A stretch of DNA of 64,000 nucleotides from Plectrocnemia conspersa (taxonomy: Eukaryota; Arthropoda; Insecta; Trichoptera; Polycentropodidae): NCBI GenBank assembly GCA_009617715.1, contig VTFK01000141.1, positions 310,001 to 374,000 of the forward strand, read 5' to 3'. Of this stretch, positions 45,931 to 57,425 are shown piece by piece. How positions within the stretch are numbered: position 1 is the stretch's first letter; every line of letters begins with the position of its first letter. The notes under the pieces were generated by a model, which saw nothing but the letters and a program-made list of their open reading frames with translations, was not told where the DNA came from and did not search any database. The position numbers and the translations under genes were made by a program.

Positions 45931-48900
45931 TTAAAATTCCTTCCATTTATTAAAGTCGATCGACGGTAGAGTGTGATGATCCGAACAGCTGTACATTTCG
46001 TTGTTTTTACTATAGTTCTCAAATGCTCTCGCTTGAATGGAATTGATATTATCGCAGTTGTTGCAAATTAAACGAGACATGGTTGATTTTTTGATTTCTT
46101 TAAGTTGATCTGAAATCATAAGATTTGCTTTATATGATGGATTACAAAAAAACTGACGATGAATTTATACCTGATGTAAACGAATGCGGCTTATCTGCAG
46201 TGTCGTAAAAGAATCGATCTCCTACTCTGGTCCTATAGAATTGTTCACCGACTATGCACTGGAAAGTGGGGCCTAAAACAGAGCCGTAAACTCCGCACTC
46301 CAGGACACCGCCAACGAACAAATCAATGTCATCAACGCTCTCGTACAACAGTTTTAGAGAATCTATTCGCTAAAATAATTCAAATTAAATTTTATCTTTG
46401 CATCTATTTCATACATGTAAAATAAAAATATCTATACATAAATAAATTGATTTTTTTCTATTATATGATAAATTGATATTTTGAGAGTATAATTGAGGAA
46501 AATGGGGGAATTATATATTTATCTAAAAAGGATTGTTGAAAATTGTTTTCATAATCTATTTAACTTATACATAAATAATTATTCACTAATTTGTAAAAAC
46601 TGAAATATAATTGTCATTTAAGTTTTTCTTAAATTTCATTTGAGTCCTTTAAAAAATTATTTCTATTTAAATCTAATGATTTATTCAAGATCAAATCACT
46701 AGTACTACTTAAACATAAAAATACATTCCTAATTGATAATTGTAAAAATATTTTAAATTATGTGACATGATTTTTGCGGTTATGGCCAAAAATGTCAAAG
46801 TAAAAGTATATAATAATTACAAGCTAAGATTTTGAATAATTATTGGCAAGATGCATAAGTTAAAAGCAAAAAATCTAGATAATTTTAGGTTAAAAAAGGA
46901 AATTATGAAAAAAAGTTTAAAATGAAAACGAGGAGCATTTCTCTTTAAAATATACAAAGTGGAAATGGAATAAAAACATGACGCCTAAAAGGGGGAAGAA
47001 ATAATTATTAACATATTTTTGGGTCTCAACATTTCAGTGTGCTTTTTATATAATATTTAATCCGAGTCTTGTATAAAATATTACACATCATAACAGTTTT
47101 ATACATACATCTTTGGATATTTCAGTAGCAAGATCATCGAAGCAATTAGCTTTTTTCAATCCACAAATGGTTCTGAAATTATATTTTATTTAAATTGCAC
47201 CATTATGACTATAATGTTTTTCACCATAAAATTACCTATAAACATTATATTTGGCTAAACCATGATCGCGTCCTCTTTGTATATCTATAGCAACCAAATC
47301 GATTCCTGTTCTATTCGTGGACTTGAATAAAAAATTGCTTATTTCAGCACTGAAACCTTCATCAGCCTCCATGGCAGAATGAGAAATGGCTCCTCTGAAT
47401 ATTGCATCCAAGCCGTTTGAGTAAGACTCAATTATGCCAGGCTTGAAGTAATGATCACTTAACCTATTATAATTAAATCAAATTAAAATCATTAAATTGA
47501 CTAATAAAAATATTGTTAATCGCAACTTGGTATAAAGAATATATTTCCAAACCTAAAGTAGTCTGTAGAAGTGGTTTCCATTGGTCTCATAGAAAAATCT
47601 CCGCCGATTAGAGTGTGAAAAAATCTAAAGGCACCAGTGGCGAAAGAGTTGATTACCCCTGGATTCACATTCACGTCATAATCGTAAGAAAAATGCCCTG
47701 CAGATGTAATCTTGTGATGCTTCATGTATTCTCTACCTGTTGAAAGTGTTTATTAATAGTATTGTATGTTTGAAACCTTCAATTCTTATAATTACCTATG
47801 CATGTTGGCAGCCATTCTCGATACGTTATGTGCTGAATTTGAGCTATGAGAATTTTGCGAGACTCTTGGAATAATATCTCATCCACCCAGTGCGGATTTA
47901 CACGATGAAGGTTTTCAGCAATTCTATTGTGCTCTCTGACCAATATCGTTTGTAATGCGGCTAACAATGGTGTTTGATTTATACGTCCATCTCCTACAAT
48001 AATGAATGATAGTTGTTATTATTGGTTTTGAGTAATGAAGATGTTTGCCACAAAGATCTATTTTATCTAAGACTTTTTATAAGAATATTACGACTTACAA
48101 TAAGTAAGAATCGAATAGAGCCTATCTAAACAGAATTTTGCTCAATAGGAGAGAGCAAAAACAATGATCCCTTCTCAGAAACCAAAAATTCACGTCAAAA
48201 GCAATAAAATCGTCGCCGTCGCAGTGGGTCGATTTAGTGAATTTTTGACTTCTGAGAAGTGATAATTGTTTTTGCGTCCTCCTATTGCCCAAAATTCGAT
48301 GGAAAAGTTAAAATCATATATATTTACTAGCACCTGACAGATAAATTATATTTCCATTAGTAAAACTATACGTATATCTACGGGTGAAAATGATTCTGAT
48401 ATGATTTTACTGAAATGACATATTTTAACGGGATAAAAAATATTTCGAGGCTTTTATTTAGATTTTCTTAGAGGGATAACCCGAGAATTTCTGATTTATA
48501 ATCAGAGATGTGATTTTAGCTTATTCCAGGGGGAGGGGCAAAAATTGGTTAGTCAGTGGTCGTTTTTTTTAATAGTTATGATTCATTAAAAATCTTTATA
48601 TTTCATTAAATGACAAAAAATTGGGCAAATGACGTCTCTGGTTATTAGCTGAGAAAAGGTCGTAAACCGTGGATAGGTAATTTATAATACAATTACCTTG
48701 AAATATTGCTTACTACTAAAGAAAATTTATCTTAGGAGCACTAACACTACTAGTGGAGCATTTAGAAACTAGCTTAATACTATAAATATCGAAACGAATC
48801 ACCTGCTTCATAGCAAGGACAATACTCGCTGTTATCGCTATTGTCGCATACTCCTTCATAATCGCGAACCTGAGGCAGATACTGACTCGGAGAAAGTTTC

Positions 48901-51467
48901 ATCTTTCCGTTGATGTACTTCCGAAGGCCGGCACCTACTGCGATTCTCGAAGAGTACACCGGAGAGCCGTCTAGGAAGCCCGAGACGACGTTGATCTGAA
49001 AGGCGGATTACTTTAGCATTTTTTTTAATCAAAAATTTACCCTAAGGGCCACTTTCACCTGTTGAGCTGGAGCGAGAGCGCCGCTATCCGACATGGCCGT
49101 AGCGCTTCTTACGTAATTAAGACACCGGATTCCATAATGCGAATAAAAGTAGTCGTCGGGGGACACCAATATTGGGGCGCAGGCCGAGTGCAATTCGTTT
49201 TCTTCCAGTGACCTTGAACCGTCCTTTGAGCAGCACTGGATTCCGCCGATTCCTGCAATGTATAATATGTACTGCAATACACTTGTACTTTCACCAATGA
49301 AACCAGTAAGTTAAGTGGATTGAAAAAAGTAAAAAAAACAGAGAGTGTACAAATGAACTGTCAATATTTTTTAAGTACACCATGAACATATTTTTGTGTA
49401 ATAAACATACTTTTTTTGAGGAGAGGTAACTCGAAATAAGTATTATGTTTTACTCTATACTTGCTTTCTATTATAAACCAATGTATATATAAATAATTTA
49501 CTATTTATTATTTAGCTCAAATAAAACTTTAGTTGCCACATGAGTTGCAATTAAATTGGTATCATAATAAAATCCTTATACTCTTAATTCCATAGGCGAT
49601 GTAAATTAAATAATATAAAACATTTAAACTGATGCTGTGTGAAATGTGTGCTTAACCCAGCCCGGACCAAGAGGTGTACGTGAAGTCCCCAAAGTCGCTA
49701 TTTTTGGCTGTAACTTTTTAATTAACATGATAAAATTGACTAACGTGTTCGTAAATCCCGGTATTTAAAAATATGTGTTTGTATCGGTAATATTTTATTT
49801 CTTATAAAATGTTTCTCTATACGTTATTTAAGTTATTTTTACACAATTTTATGTGAAATGTATCTACTGCGTAAGTCGTACTATTTATAAAAATGTTATG
49901 AGATTAATGCAATGTTTTGAATATAAAGTTCTTTAAAGCGTTGTATGGGAGTTGAATTACATGGGTATATAGATAATATGGGTTGCGTGAAATTAAGGGG
50001 TGTAAAACGCGAGAATATGAGACGAACAAACTTAAAATCAAGAATTTTACAATTTATTTAAAGAAGTACCTTTAGGTTTCCCTTTTATATGTAATAATAA
50101 TTATTTTAGGCATAAATAATATATTTTCAAAATAATAAAATAACAAAGATTTACAGTACCATTGTTGCCACGTTTTCTCAACAGCGATAAAATGTTTTCA
50201 AATATAGTTAAACGATCGCTAGTTTTACGACTAACTAAAACAAAACAAAAAACTGTATTTAAATGTAGAATTTCACATCTGACACAAAAAAATACTTTAT
50301 AACATAAATTTGTTAGCGAACTTTTGATTGCAAAATATTAATGCAAATCAAATGTTGGAAAGCGTCGCACGATGGTACAATATCGATGACTGACTTTTCA
50401 GAAAGTTTTCGTTAACTCATTAATAAAAAAAACGAAAGCCACATTACCAGTTTGTTCCATAGCGCGTAGCGACATATCGTGGGCCACAAATTGTCCCCAT
50501 TGAACTGCGATCTGAGTCAGGACGTGATTTCTGGCACGCGTTTCGCAGAACAGTTTGGCTGATATGTCTCGAGCTGATGGCAGAGGGTTTCCACTTTTCG
50601 CCGGCGACATAGTATAAATTCCTAGGCGATTACAATTTAATTATATTTAAAATATTTGTAATTTAGTTTTAAAATGAATAACAATTACCATCTTCATAGT
50701 CGACAGGAGATATTCTAGTAAACGGCATGTTAGCAGATCCCCAATTTGGATGTTGAAGGTTGTTGCAGGATCCGTCCAGAGAACGCCACATATAATTCCT
50801 CAGACATATCGGCTGAAGTGGCGCTTTGTAAGTTTCAAATTCACGTGCTTCCAAGAAAGCAGCAAAATTATTAGGCGTCATTTGTCCGCTGAAAAAATCG
50901 TTACATCGAGTCACTTATGCTCGTTATATCGAGTTACAAATCTTACATCAATTTTTGAGTGCCATTTTGAAAATCAAAGTTGGCCATAACACAATCAATA
51001 CAAATATAAAATTGCTTCATACCATGATGTTAGTTTGTTTCGCAATATTTTGGATGCGTACAGCGATGTTTTAGAATTTTTAATAGTCGATTGAGCTTCC
51101 AGTGATTGTTTAGAGGTGAAAAACAGTTTTATTGCTGAAGACTGGAAATCACAGCAGCTGCAATCTTCATTCATCTGGCTCGCGGATTTAGCTAGTCTTT
51201 CGCCTTGTTTAATACACTTATTCACATCTGCTTGTGTCACCGTTGCAGGATTGACTGTTAAAAATAATAACATGAACAATCTATGATTAAAAACATATGT
51301 ATTAAAAAAAAGTTACCAATGCTTCCCTCCATCCTCGTGCTCTTTAAACCGAACGCGTTTTCCGCCAAGCATGATTTTGGAAAATAGTCTTCCACTATCG
51401 AGTCCCATCTTTTGCTCTGAGCGCAAAGCAAAAACGAAATCAAGAGGATAATTTTCATTTTAACCAT
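45931..51467 (-). CDS. Secreted animal haem peroxidase 1
   Basis: Exons in transcript order: 51467-51317, 51254-51023, 50888-50689, 50621-50448, 49252-49059, 48995-48803, 47993-47796, 47736-47553, 47463-47236, 47172-47109, 46369-46171, 46109-45931; 731 residues. Oxidises substrates with hydrogen peroxide in the peroxidase-cyclooxygenase superfamily; insect members act in chorion or cuticle cross-linking and gut immunity (family knowledge). Signal peptide IILLISFLLCAQS. Distal haem side WGQFVAHDM, then VVSGFLDGSPVYSS, catalytic Arg in GDGRINQTP, LVREHNRIAENL, FQESRKILIAQIQHITY, proximal His in AFRFFHTLIGG, IDIQRGRDHGLAKYN and SVDDIDLFVGGVLE. All key residues are present. The usual YG before the proximal His is FF, as in the paralogue at 62206. 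Introns 49253-50447 and 47994-48802 are long; the latter carries repeat R1. I cannot assign a specific insect subfamily. Confidence 0.92.
48085..48650. repeat. Repeat R1 copy in peroxidase 1 intron
   Basis: Contains the core block ataggagagagcaaaaacaa and its inverted counterpart ttgtttttgcgtcctcctat, then the atgattttactgaaatgaca-like block and a terminal gggggaggggcaaaaattgg motif, all shared with 1458-2690. Confidence 0.65.
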
Positions 51468-52031
51468 TGTCGCATTACAGTAGCGAACAAAGCGACGTTA
51501 GAATTCGTTGTGTGATTTTTTTTCGCATCCCTAACTTATAAGGTCGCATTTATCTGAACATGTTCAATCGCAATTTAAATTACGCGCCTTATCGCTGTGT
51601 GCGATTTATCGACATTTTGTCATCGCTGTCAAATATGACATTAGTCATAACGTCGAAATTAAACGACCATTTCCTTTATATAGGTAAATTTAATTAAAAA
51701 TTAATTACATAAATACATTTCTTTCACTATAATATCATACATTCGCTAAATAACTAATTACAATAAATCTAATATAATACATATTCTATATAAAATATAT
51801 TTTTAAATCAATATTGAATATTATAGTATTAATCACAGTTAAAAATTGATATGTATATACTACAAATATTTTTGTTTTACAATGCTTTCCAACTCTATTT
51901 AACACCCCATTTGTAAGTCATGGAAAATGCTTAGAAAAAAATGAGGTGATGAATTTTTCATTATAAATATTATTCCACATGTAAAATTTAAATAATTTAT
52001 CATTTAAAAATGATATACATAATACACAAAA
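51468..52031. other. Spacer between peroxidase 1 and FA2H
   Basis: Same-strand intergenic sequence. Its right part is the FA2H 3' flank; 51480-51660 is likely the peroxidase 1 promoter and leader. No TATA element or known site is asserted. Confidence 0.4.
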
Positions 52032-55000
52032 TTATTTCCAAGATAGATTAAAACCTAAGCTTTTCAACCTAGTTTTTGTTTCAAACACGTCATCCCACAG
52101 TTTACTCGATATACCAAATCCTAAGTGAAAGAAAAAAATATTTAAGAACATGTTGTTTTTTTAATAAATAATAAAATGAGGGCATTTACCATTACTAGCG
52201 TCAATAAAATGATGATTTGCGTGATATCGTTTCATGTTGTACAAAAACGTCCCCCCTTTCGGTGATCCATAATGAATGTAGAAGTGAATCATATCGTATA
52301 TTAAATAACCTAGAAACGATTAATATTAATAATACACTATAATTTGAGTACATTATTGTTAATGTTATTAATAGCTTACCTGTAATTCCTCCAGTTACTA
52401 CGATGAAAGGATTTGGAGTGGTAACTTTTAGAACTTGATATATACCAAAAGTTAAAATCATTGCAGGAATGGGGGGAAAGACTTGTCTCAAGTTATCGAA
52501 AGGAACCTGAAATTATTATTGTGATAATATAAATTTAATTTTAAGGGAATAAATGATCGACTTACCTTATGATGGAGGCCGTGTATTAAGAAATGGAATT
52601 GTTTCATATATAGCGAGTTGCCAGGATCGCAATGGAATATCCATCTATGCAATATGTATTCAATGAGAGTCCATAAAATTATTCCGGCTCCTATGTATAA
52701 AACGTAGAGAAAAATTGTCATGCGAGGTTCTGAGCAGCTATCTGTGAAAAAACGATTTACTTGTTTACTGTACATCTTTCGTTGCAACTATAATGGCGTT
52801 AACCCAATGCGTTACAACGGAGTAAATACAATCAATAACTACTTAAGTAATTAGTGACACATCATACTGAAATGAAAGTTTGTGAATATGTGACATTTAT
52901 TTAATTTAATATAAACTATTATTACAGCTTTACAATCAATACATGTTAGCTCATTTTTATTTTAATTATTCGTCACAATATTTATTCGTCGGATGGATTA
53001 GAATTATAATTATATAATAATAACTAATTCCGATTTCTCATACACGATAGAAATAAAAAAAAACAGTTATTGGGATTCGAACCCAGATATTTCAGGTATT
53101 ATTACGACTTATACCACTGGTGTTGTGACATAAACTATATTCAATATTTTGCATTATAAATTGCTGAATTAAAAAGTGCAATTTCATTCGTTACATATTA
53201 TTGATTGTAAAGTTCAATGAAAGTAGACAATTTTGACATGATCGAAGTTTTTCCGGTATATGACGCAAAGGAAGAAGCAAATGTTGGCGTTTAATTCAAT
53301 TTTATCATAAAGGTCCTTTAATTAATACTTTAAAAATAGCAATAGTCATTTTACTGATAAAAATATATAGAAAATTTTTCCAACTTAAAAAAAAAAAAAA
53401 TGTTGCCCTAAGAAAGTAACACTTTCTCTAAAAATGCATACAAAGAAAAGTTAAAAAATGTCCAGAATGTCAATATTTTAATCCTTTATTTATAGAAAAA
53501 AGTAATCAATTTAAATTTGGAATGAAAAAAATATTTTATTTTGGGTTTGGTATTTAAAACCTGTAAATCACCCTATGATAAATTATTTCTAACATAGCAA
53601 TTATTGAAGCAAATGATATCATATTACTTGAAAACTTGAAACGTCCAAAAAAAACCCATATTTTTCTTCAAATTTAATTGAGTTTATCAGTGACAACGGA
53701 TAGCCTTCCACTCCCTTCTTTATCACGAATGTTACTACTTCATGTCGCATTGTAACTTTGTAATCTTACATAATATTTTTCGTATTTGAGAAATACTTTT
53801 TGAAATATATAATTACTGAAAATAAATCAGCATACTTTTTGATATATTTATTTAAATACGTAAGACATTGTTAAAAATATAACAATGTTTCACTTACATC
53901 ATACTTTATAACATTACCTCCACAAGCAACTCTCGTGCTGTACGAGTGCCAGAAGAAAAAGCATATGATTGGTATCCAAACTATGGGAACAATGTACCAA
54001 GGCGTGAACGTCATGCTCTCTAATATTTGACTTTCGAACATTCTCAGCTTTTTATCCACAGGACTCTGCACCCATAGTGCATAGTTTTCTCCTAGTTTGT
54101 CTAATTGGGAAAGCATTGGTTTGGACCAGTCTACGAGACTCTGAAACAGAAAAAATTAAGTTAAGTCTTATCTTATACCATGCATTATCGATAAGATATC
54201 CATTGTTTATCAAAATTATGATAATATCAAGAACAGTTATACGTGCCATTATACTAAATTACTTATTGGTATGTTTTATCTTCTATGCGTTTTAATTTGT
54301 ATAAAGGCGTGCCCTTTTACTGGGAACGTGAGCTTATCTAAGTGGCATATAATAAAAATAATATGATGAATCAATCGGACACATTTTAAATAGACAGCGT
54401 CATTTAACAAACACTTTTTTCGGTAGCTATTGTTTTCATAAGAGGTATACAGTTATGTGTGAAAATCTAAAAAAAACAGTTTCAAATCTATCCCAAAAAT
54501 ATTTTTTATGATATGTCATTTCATTAAAATCATATCTGAATATATCTTTACCGGTAGATATATATTTTCACCAGTAAAAATATATTTTATATTGTTGGTG
54601 CTAGTTAAATGATATGATTTCAACTTTTCTATACGTAGTAATAAGCAAGTCCAAATATATTTTCAGCAGTAGATATATATTTTACTAGCAAAAATATAAT
54701 TTAGCTGAACTGTTCTAGTGAAATATGCTGCTCTAAGATGTCTATGAAATTCGACAGTTGCGAAACGTCCATTTGATGCGCAAAATTAATTATAGTTCGG
54801 TACCTTCATTCGTTCGTTCAAGTCCAAAATACAAACAAAGCAGAGAAAATTCAGAGGAACATAAGCGGAAGTATGTTCCTCTAAATAAAGAAGTTTGTCA
54901 TAGTTTGTCTGCACTTCGATATTACATTATGTTCTAAAATTATGATAGCTATTCTAATCGATATGACTTCTGATACAATAGTATTGGTTAAATATATTTA

Positions 55001-55704
55001 AATCAAATTTTGGTCAATAGGAGGGCGCAAAAACAATTATCACTTCTCAGAAGTCAAAAATCCATGTCAAAAGCAATAAAATTATGTCGGCACCGTCGCA
55101 GTGGGAACGTTCGGTAAAATATCCATAGAATTCTATTATATATAATCAACTATACCTGATTTTACTTATCTCACACCATTATCAATATTTTAAATTTATG
55201 TATAAAATGATATTATAACATATTATACATTATGACGCAAAGTTCTTTGCATAAAATATTGATTATTTTTTTTTCTTCTTAAAGTGAAAGCATTTTTATA
55301 CTAATTTTCACCTACTTTAATTTCGTATGTAAAATAACTATATCCATAATGTGTTATATGAGTTTTCCATACAAAACATTCATAATACTTTTAAATGTAA
55401 CGTAACTCACTTCGATCTCCTGTAGCTCCTTGATATGATTGATGGTCTCCTTAGTGGCTGGGTCAATTTCTGGCAGCTCGTGGTATCCGTTATTGTTTCC
55501 GTTCACTTCCACTTCCTTCCTGTAGTCTTGGAGTAGCCTGTAAGCGAACTTGCTGTGCTCGTACTTCTCCATCTGCTTGGCTACCTCTTTATCTTCCATG
55601 CCATACAACAAGGAAGTTCCACCGGGATGATTCATCATGAACTTTTTAATGTTGTACGCCACATTGTATAAGTAAATATCAAAGCTTTCTTTATCGTCTG
55701 CCAT
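52032..55704 (-). CDS. FA2H: Fatty acid 2-hydroxylase
   Basis: Exons in transcript order: 55704-55411, 54140-53918, 52741-52566, 52506-52380, 52309-52190, 52120-52032; 342 residues, all phases matching. An ER membrane di-iron enzyme that hydroxylates fatty acids at C2 for ceramide synthesis, taking electrons through its cytochrome b5 domain (family knowledge). The N-terminal b5 domain (1-98) shows the haem motif NHPGGTSLL and a second His in YEHSKFAYRLL. Membrane helices follow (WYIVPIVWIPIICFFFW, FLYVLYIGAGIILWTL). The di-iron histidine clusters are complete: EYILHRWIFH, HFLIHGLHH, DMIHFYIHYG and YHANHHF. It ends FGISSKLWDDVF and a lysine-rich tail. The start at 55704 is the first ATG; it lacks an ER signal peptide, as expected. 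The 54141-55410 intron holds repeat R1; the 52742-53917 intron holds a tRNA-SINE fragment. Confidence 0.95.
52791..52820 (-). repeat. LINE 3'-end relic in FA2H intron
   Basis: ggcgttaacccaatgcgtta with caacgg resembles the conserved 3' tail of the LINE family seen at 56347-56391 and 39433-39480. Only about 30 bp are recognisable. Confidence 0.35.
53069..53125 (-). repeat. tRNA-derived SINE fragment in FA2H intron
   Basis: On the minus strand it has an A-box-like caccagtggtataagtcg, a 20-odd-nt spacer, and a perfect B box ggttcgaatcc in a T-arm-like context (ctgggttcgaatcccaa). The spacing suits an internal polymerase III promoter. No acceptor-stem pairing is seen, so it is not a functional tRNA. 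Confidence 0.5.
54465..55115 (+). repeat. Repeat R1 copy in FA2H intron
   Basis: Collinear with 1680-2400: blocks caaatctatccc, gtagatatatattttca, aaacgtccatttgatgc, gtttgtctgcacttcg, tgatagctattc and ataggagggcgcaaaaacaa occur in the same order and strand. The longest alignment partner of the leftmost copy. Confidence 0.7.
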
Positions 55705-56309
55705 TGTCAATGATAACTCGAAAGCACTGGGTCAGAATAAAAATAATGGTCCAACTACACCTCCATGCCTGTTCGCACTACACTGATGCACCATAAGTGG
55801 CGGAAACCAGCTGCGAAAAGGTAGCTTTATTTAAATATTCGGATGGAGCTTACGAAACTTCATGACAGCCTCTGGTTCGGCAACGGTGGGGCGCAGATCT
55901 CCGGTTTGTCCGAATATCGCGTTCAATCTATATCTACCCATCCACATTTAGTACTTTTAAACGGCAACGATAACGAACCAACGATAACGCCGAATCAATT
56001 ACTAATAACGGATGTGTGATTTTCTGTAGGTCGATATTGTACTAATAGTCCTTAATATGAAAATGAGATAGCTAATTATTATATTTGGGTCGATCCATTA
56101 ATATATATTTTTTGCAAATATAAGTTCAGATGATAGAGGATTATTGTATATAATGAAAATATATTTACTTATTTATATTTTGAATGAGTGTTCAGATAAC
56201 TATATGCATATACAATAATATTATTAAAATCTATCTTTCGATATTTTAAAAACTCAATACCGAAATACCGGTATTTTCGTAAGATTTCTTGAATTATGAT
56301 AAAAGTATT
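55705..56309. other. FA2H leader and spacer
   Basis: 55705-55990 has balanced base composition and probably contains the FA2H 5' UTR and promoter. The rest is A/T-rich up to the LINE tail. Confidence 0.4.
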
Positions 56310-57425
56310 ATATTTATTTATTATTTATTTATTTATTAAAATTATAACCATCGTGACCTGACAGGCCAACCCAATGCGTCACGATAGTCAAAAGTACTAA
56401 TACATCATAATACATACAAATATAAACAAGACAAAACAACAGACACAAATCACCTCAGCAGGTGTGCATTGTCCCATACGAACTGAACCAAAGCTCCATA
56501 TGTGCAAGAGAAAATGTCAATATTACTATGGACAGAATTGAGCAGATAAATAGCCTTGGCCAGAGAAGAGTTGGCAAGTGCTCCAGTTCTAGACTTAACA
56601 GGCAAGAATAGTGGACGCGACCGAGAACTATAACCACCTTCAGGAGCCCACATTTGAAGCTGCTCGAGCACTGAAGGATTGTCTACGATGCCCTTGAGCA
56701 ATTTCCAGAAGTGTTTAATTACATAAACACTTCTGCGAGTCGACAAAGAAACGTATCCCAGGGCTCCTAAAATAAAAGCACTGGGAAACAAGAACGGATA
56801 ATACCCGTATTCCTTCAAGTATAAATATCGAAGAAATTTACGTTGTACTTTTTCCAGCTTCAATTCATTACATTGATTCATTACGCCTGGGATCCAAATG
56901 ATGGAGCTAGTTTCTAGTATGCTGCGGACTAGAGTATCATAAAGAGTGCGCAATACTAAAGTATTCCTGAAGTAACGCGCATTTCTCAAGATAAAACCGA
57001 GCATTTTTAAGGATTTGCTATGAGTCTCTGCAATGTGCTGGCTAAATTTCCAACGTTCTTCGAAAGTCGCTCCTAAATCCTTAGTTGAAGAAAACCTTTC
57101 CAGAAAATATCCGCCTAGATGGTATGAATATTTTGCCGGCGTTAATGACCTTGAAAATGAAATTGTGTGACATTTCTTTACACTGAAAGGCAATTGGTTA
57201 TAGCAAGACCATTTCCATATAGAGTTGAGATCCTCCTGTAGGTCGAGGGAATCAGAAATCGAATGCATTTTCTTGTAAATTTTCAAGTCATCTGCATATA
57301 ATAAAAAATCTGAATGCTCTATTGCTGTTTATATGTCATTAATGAACAATAAAAACAACAATGGACCCAAATTGAATCCTTGAGGTACTCCAGTAGGGGT
57401 CTTATATCGTTCTGAAAAGGAGTTA
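56310..57425 (-). mobile_element. 5'-truncated non-LTR retrotransposon (LINE)
   Basis: The minus strand encodes the last third of a reverse transcriptase: TGVPQGFNLGPLLFLLFIND, a stop, then the catalytic LLYADDLKIY and a further 270 residues ending at 56450. A 3' UTR contains the conserved cgtgacgcattgggttggcc block, then a tail of (aaat)n-like repeats at 56310-56340. This is the family organisation of CR1/Jockey-like LINEs with short tandem tails. Everything upstream of the RT palm is missing, which is typical of target-primed integration. The in-frame TAA near 57323 shows it is dead, although 278 codons remain open. It sits between FA2H and peroxidase 2. Confidence 0.85.

Noticed and set aside
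56450..57286. Host gene of 278 codons
   Set aside because: The frame continues upstream into reverse transcriptase motifs (YADD) and a stop, and downstream into a LINE tail.
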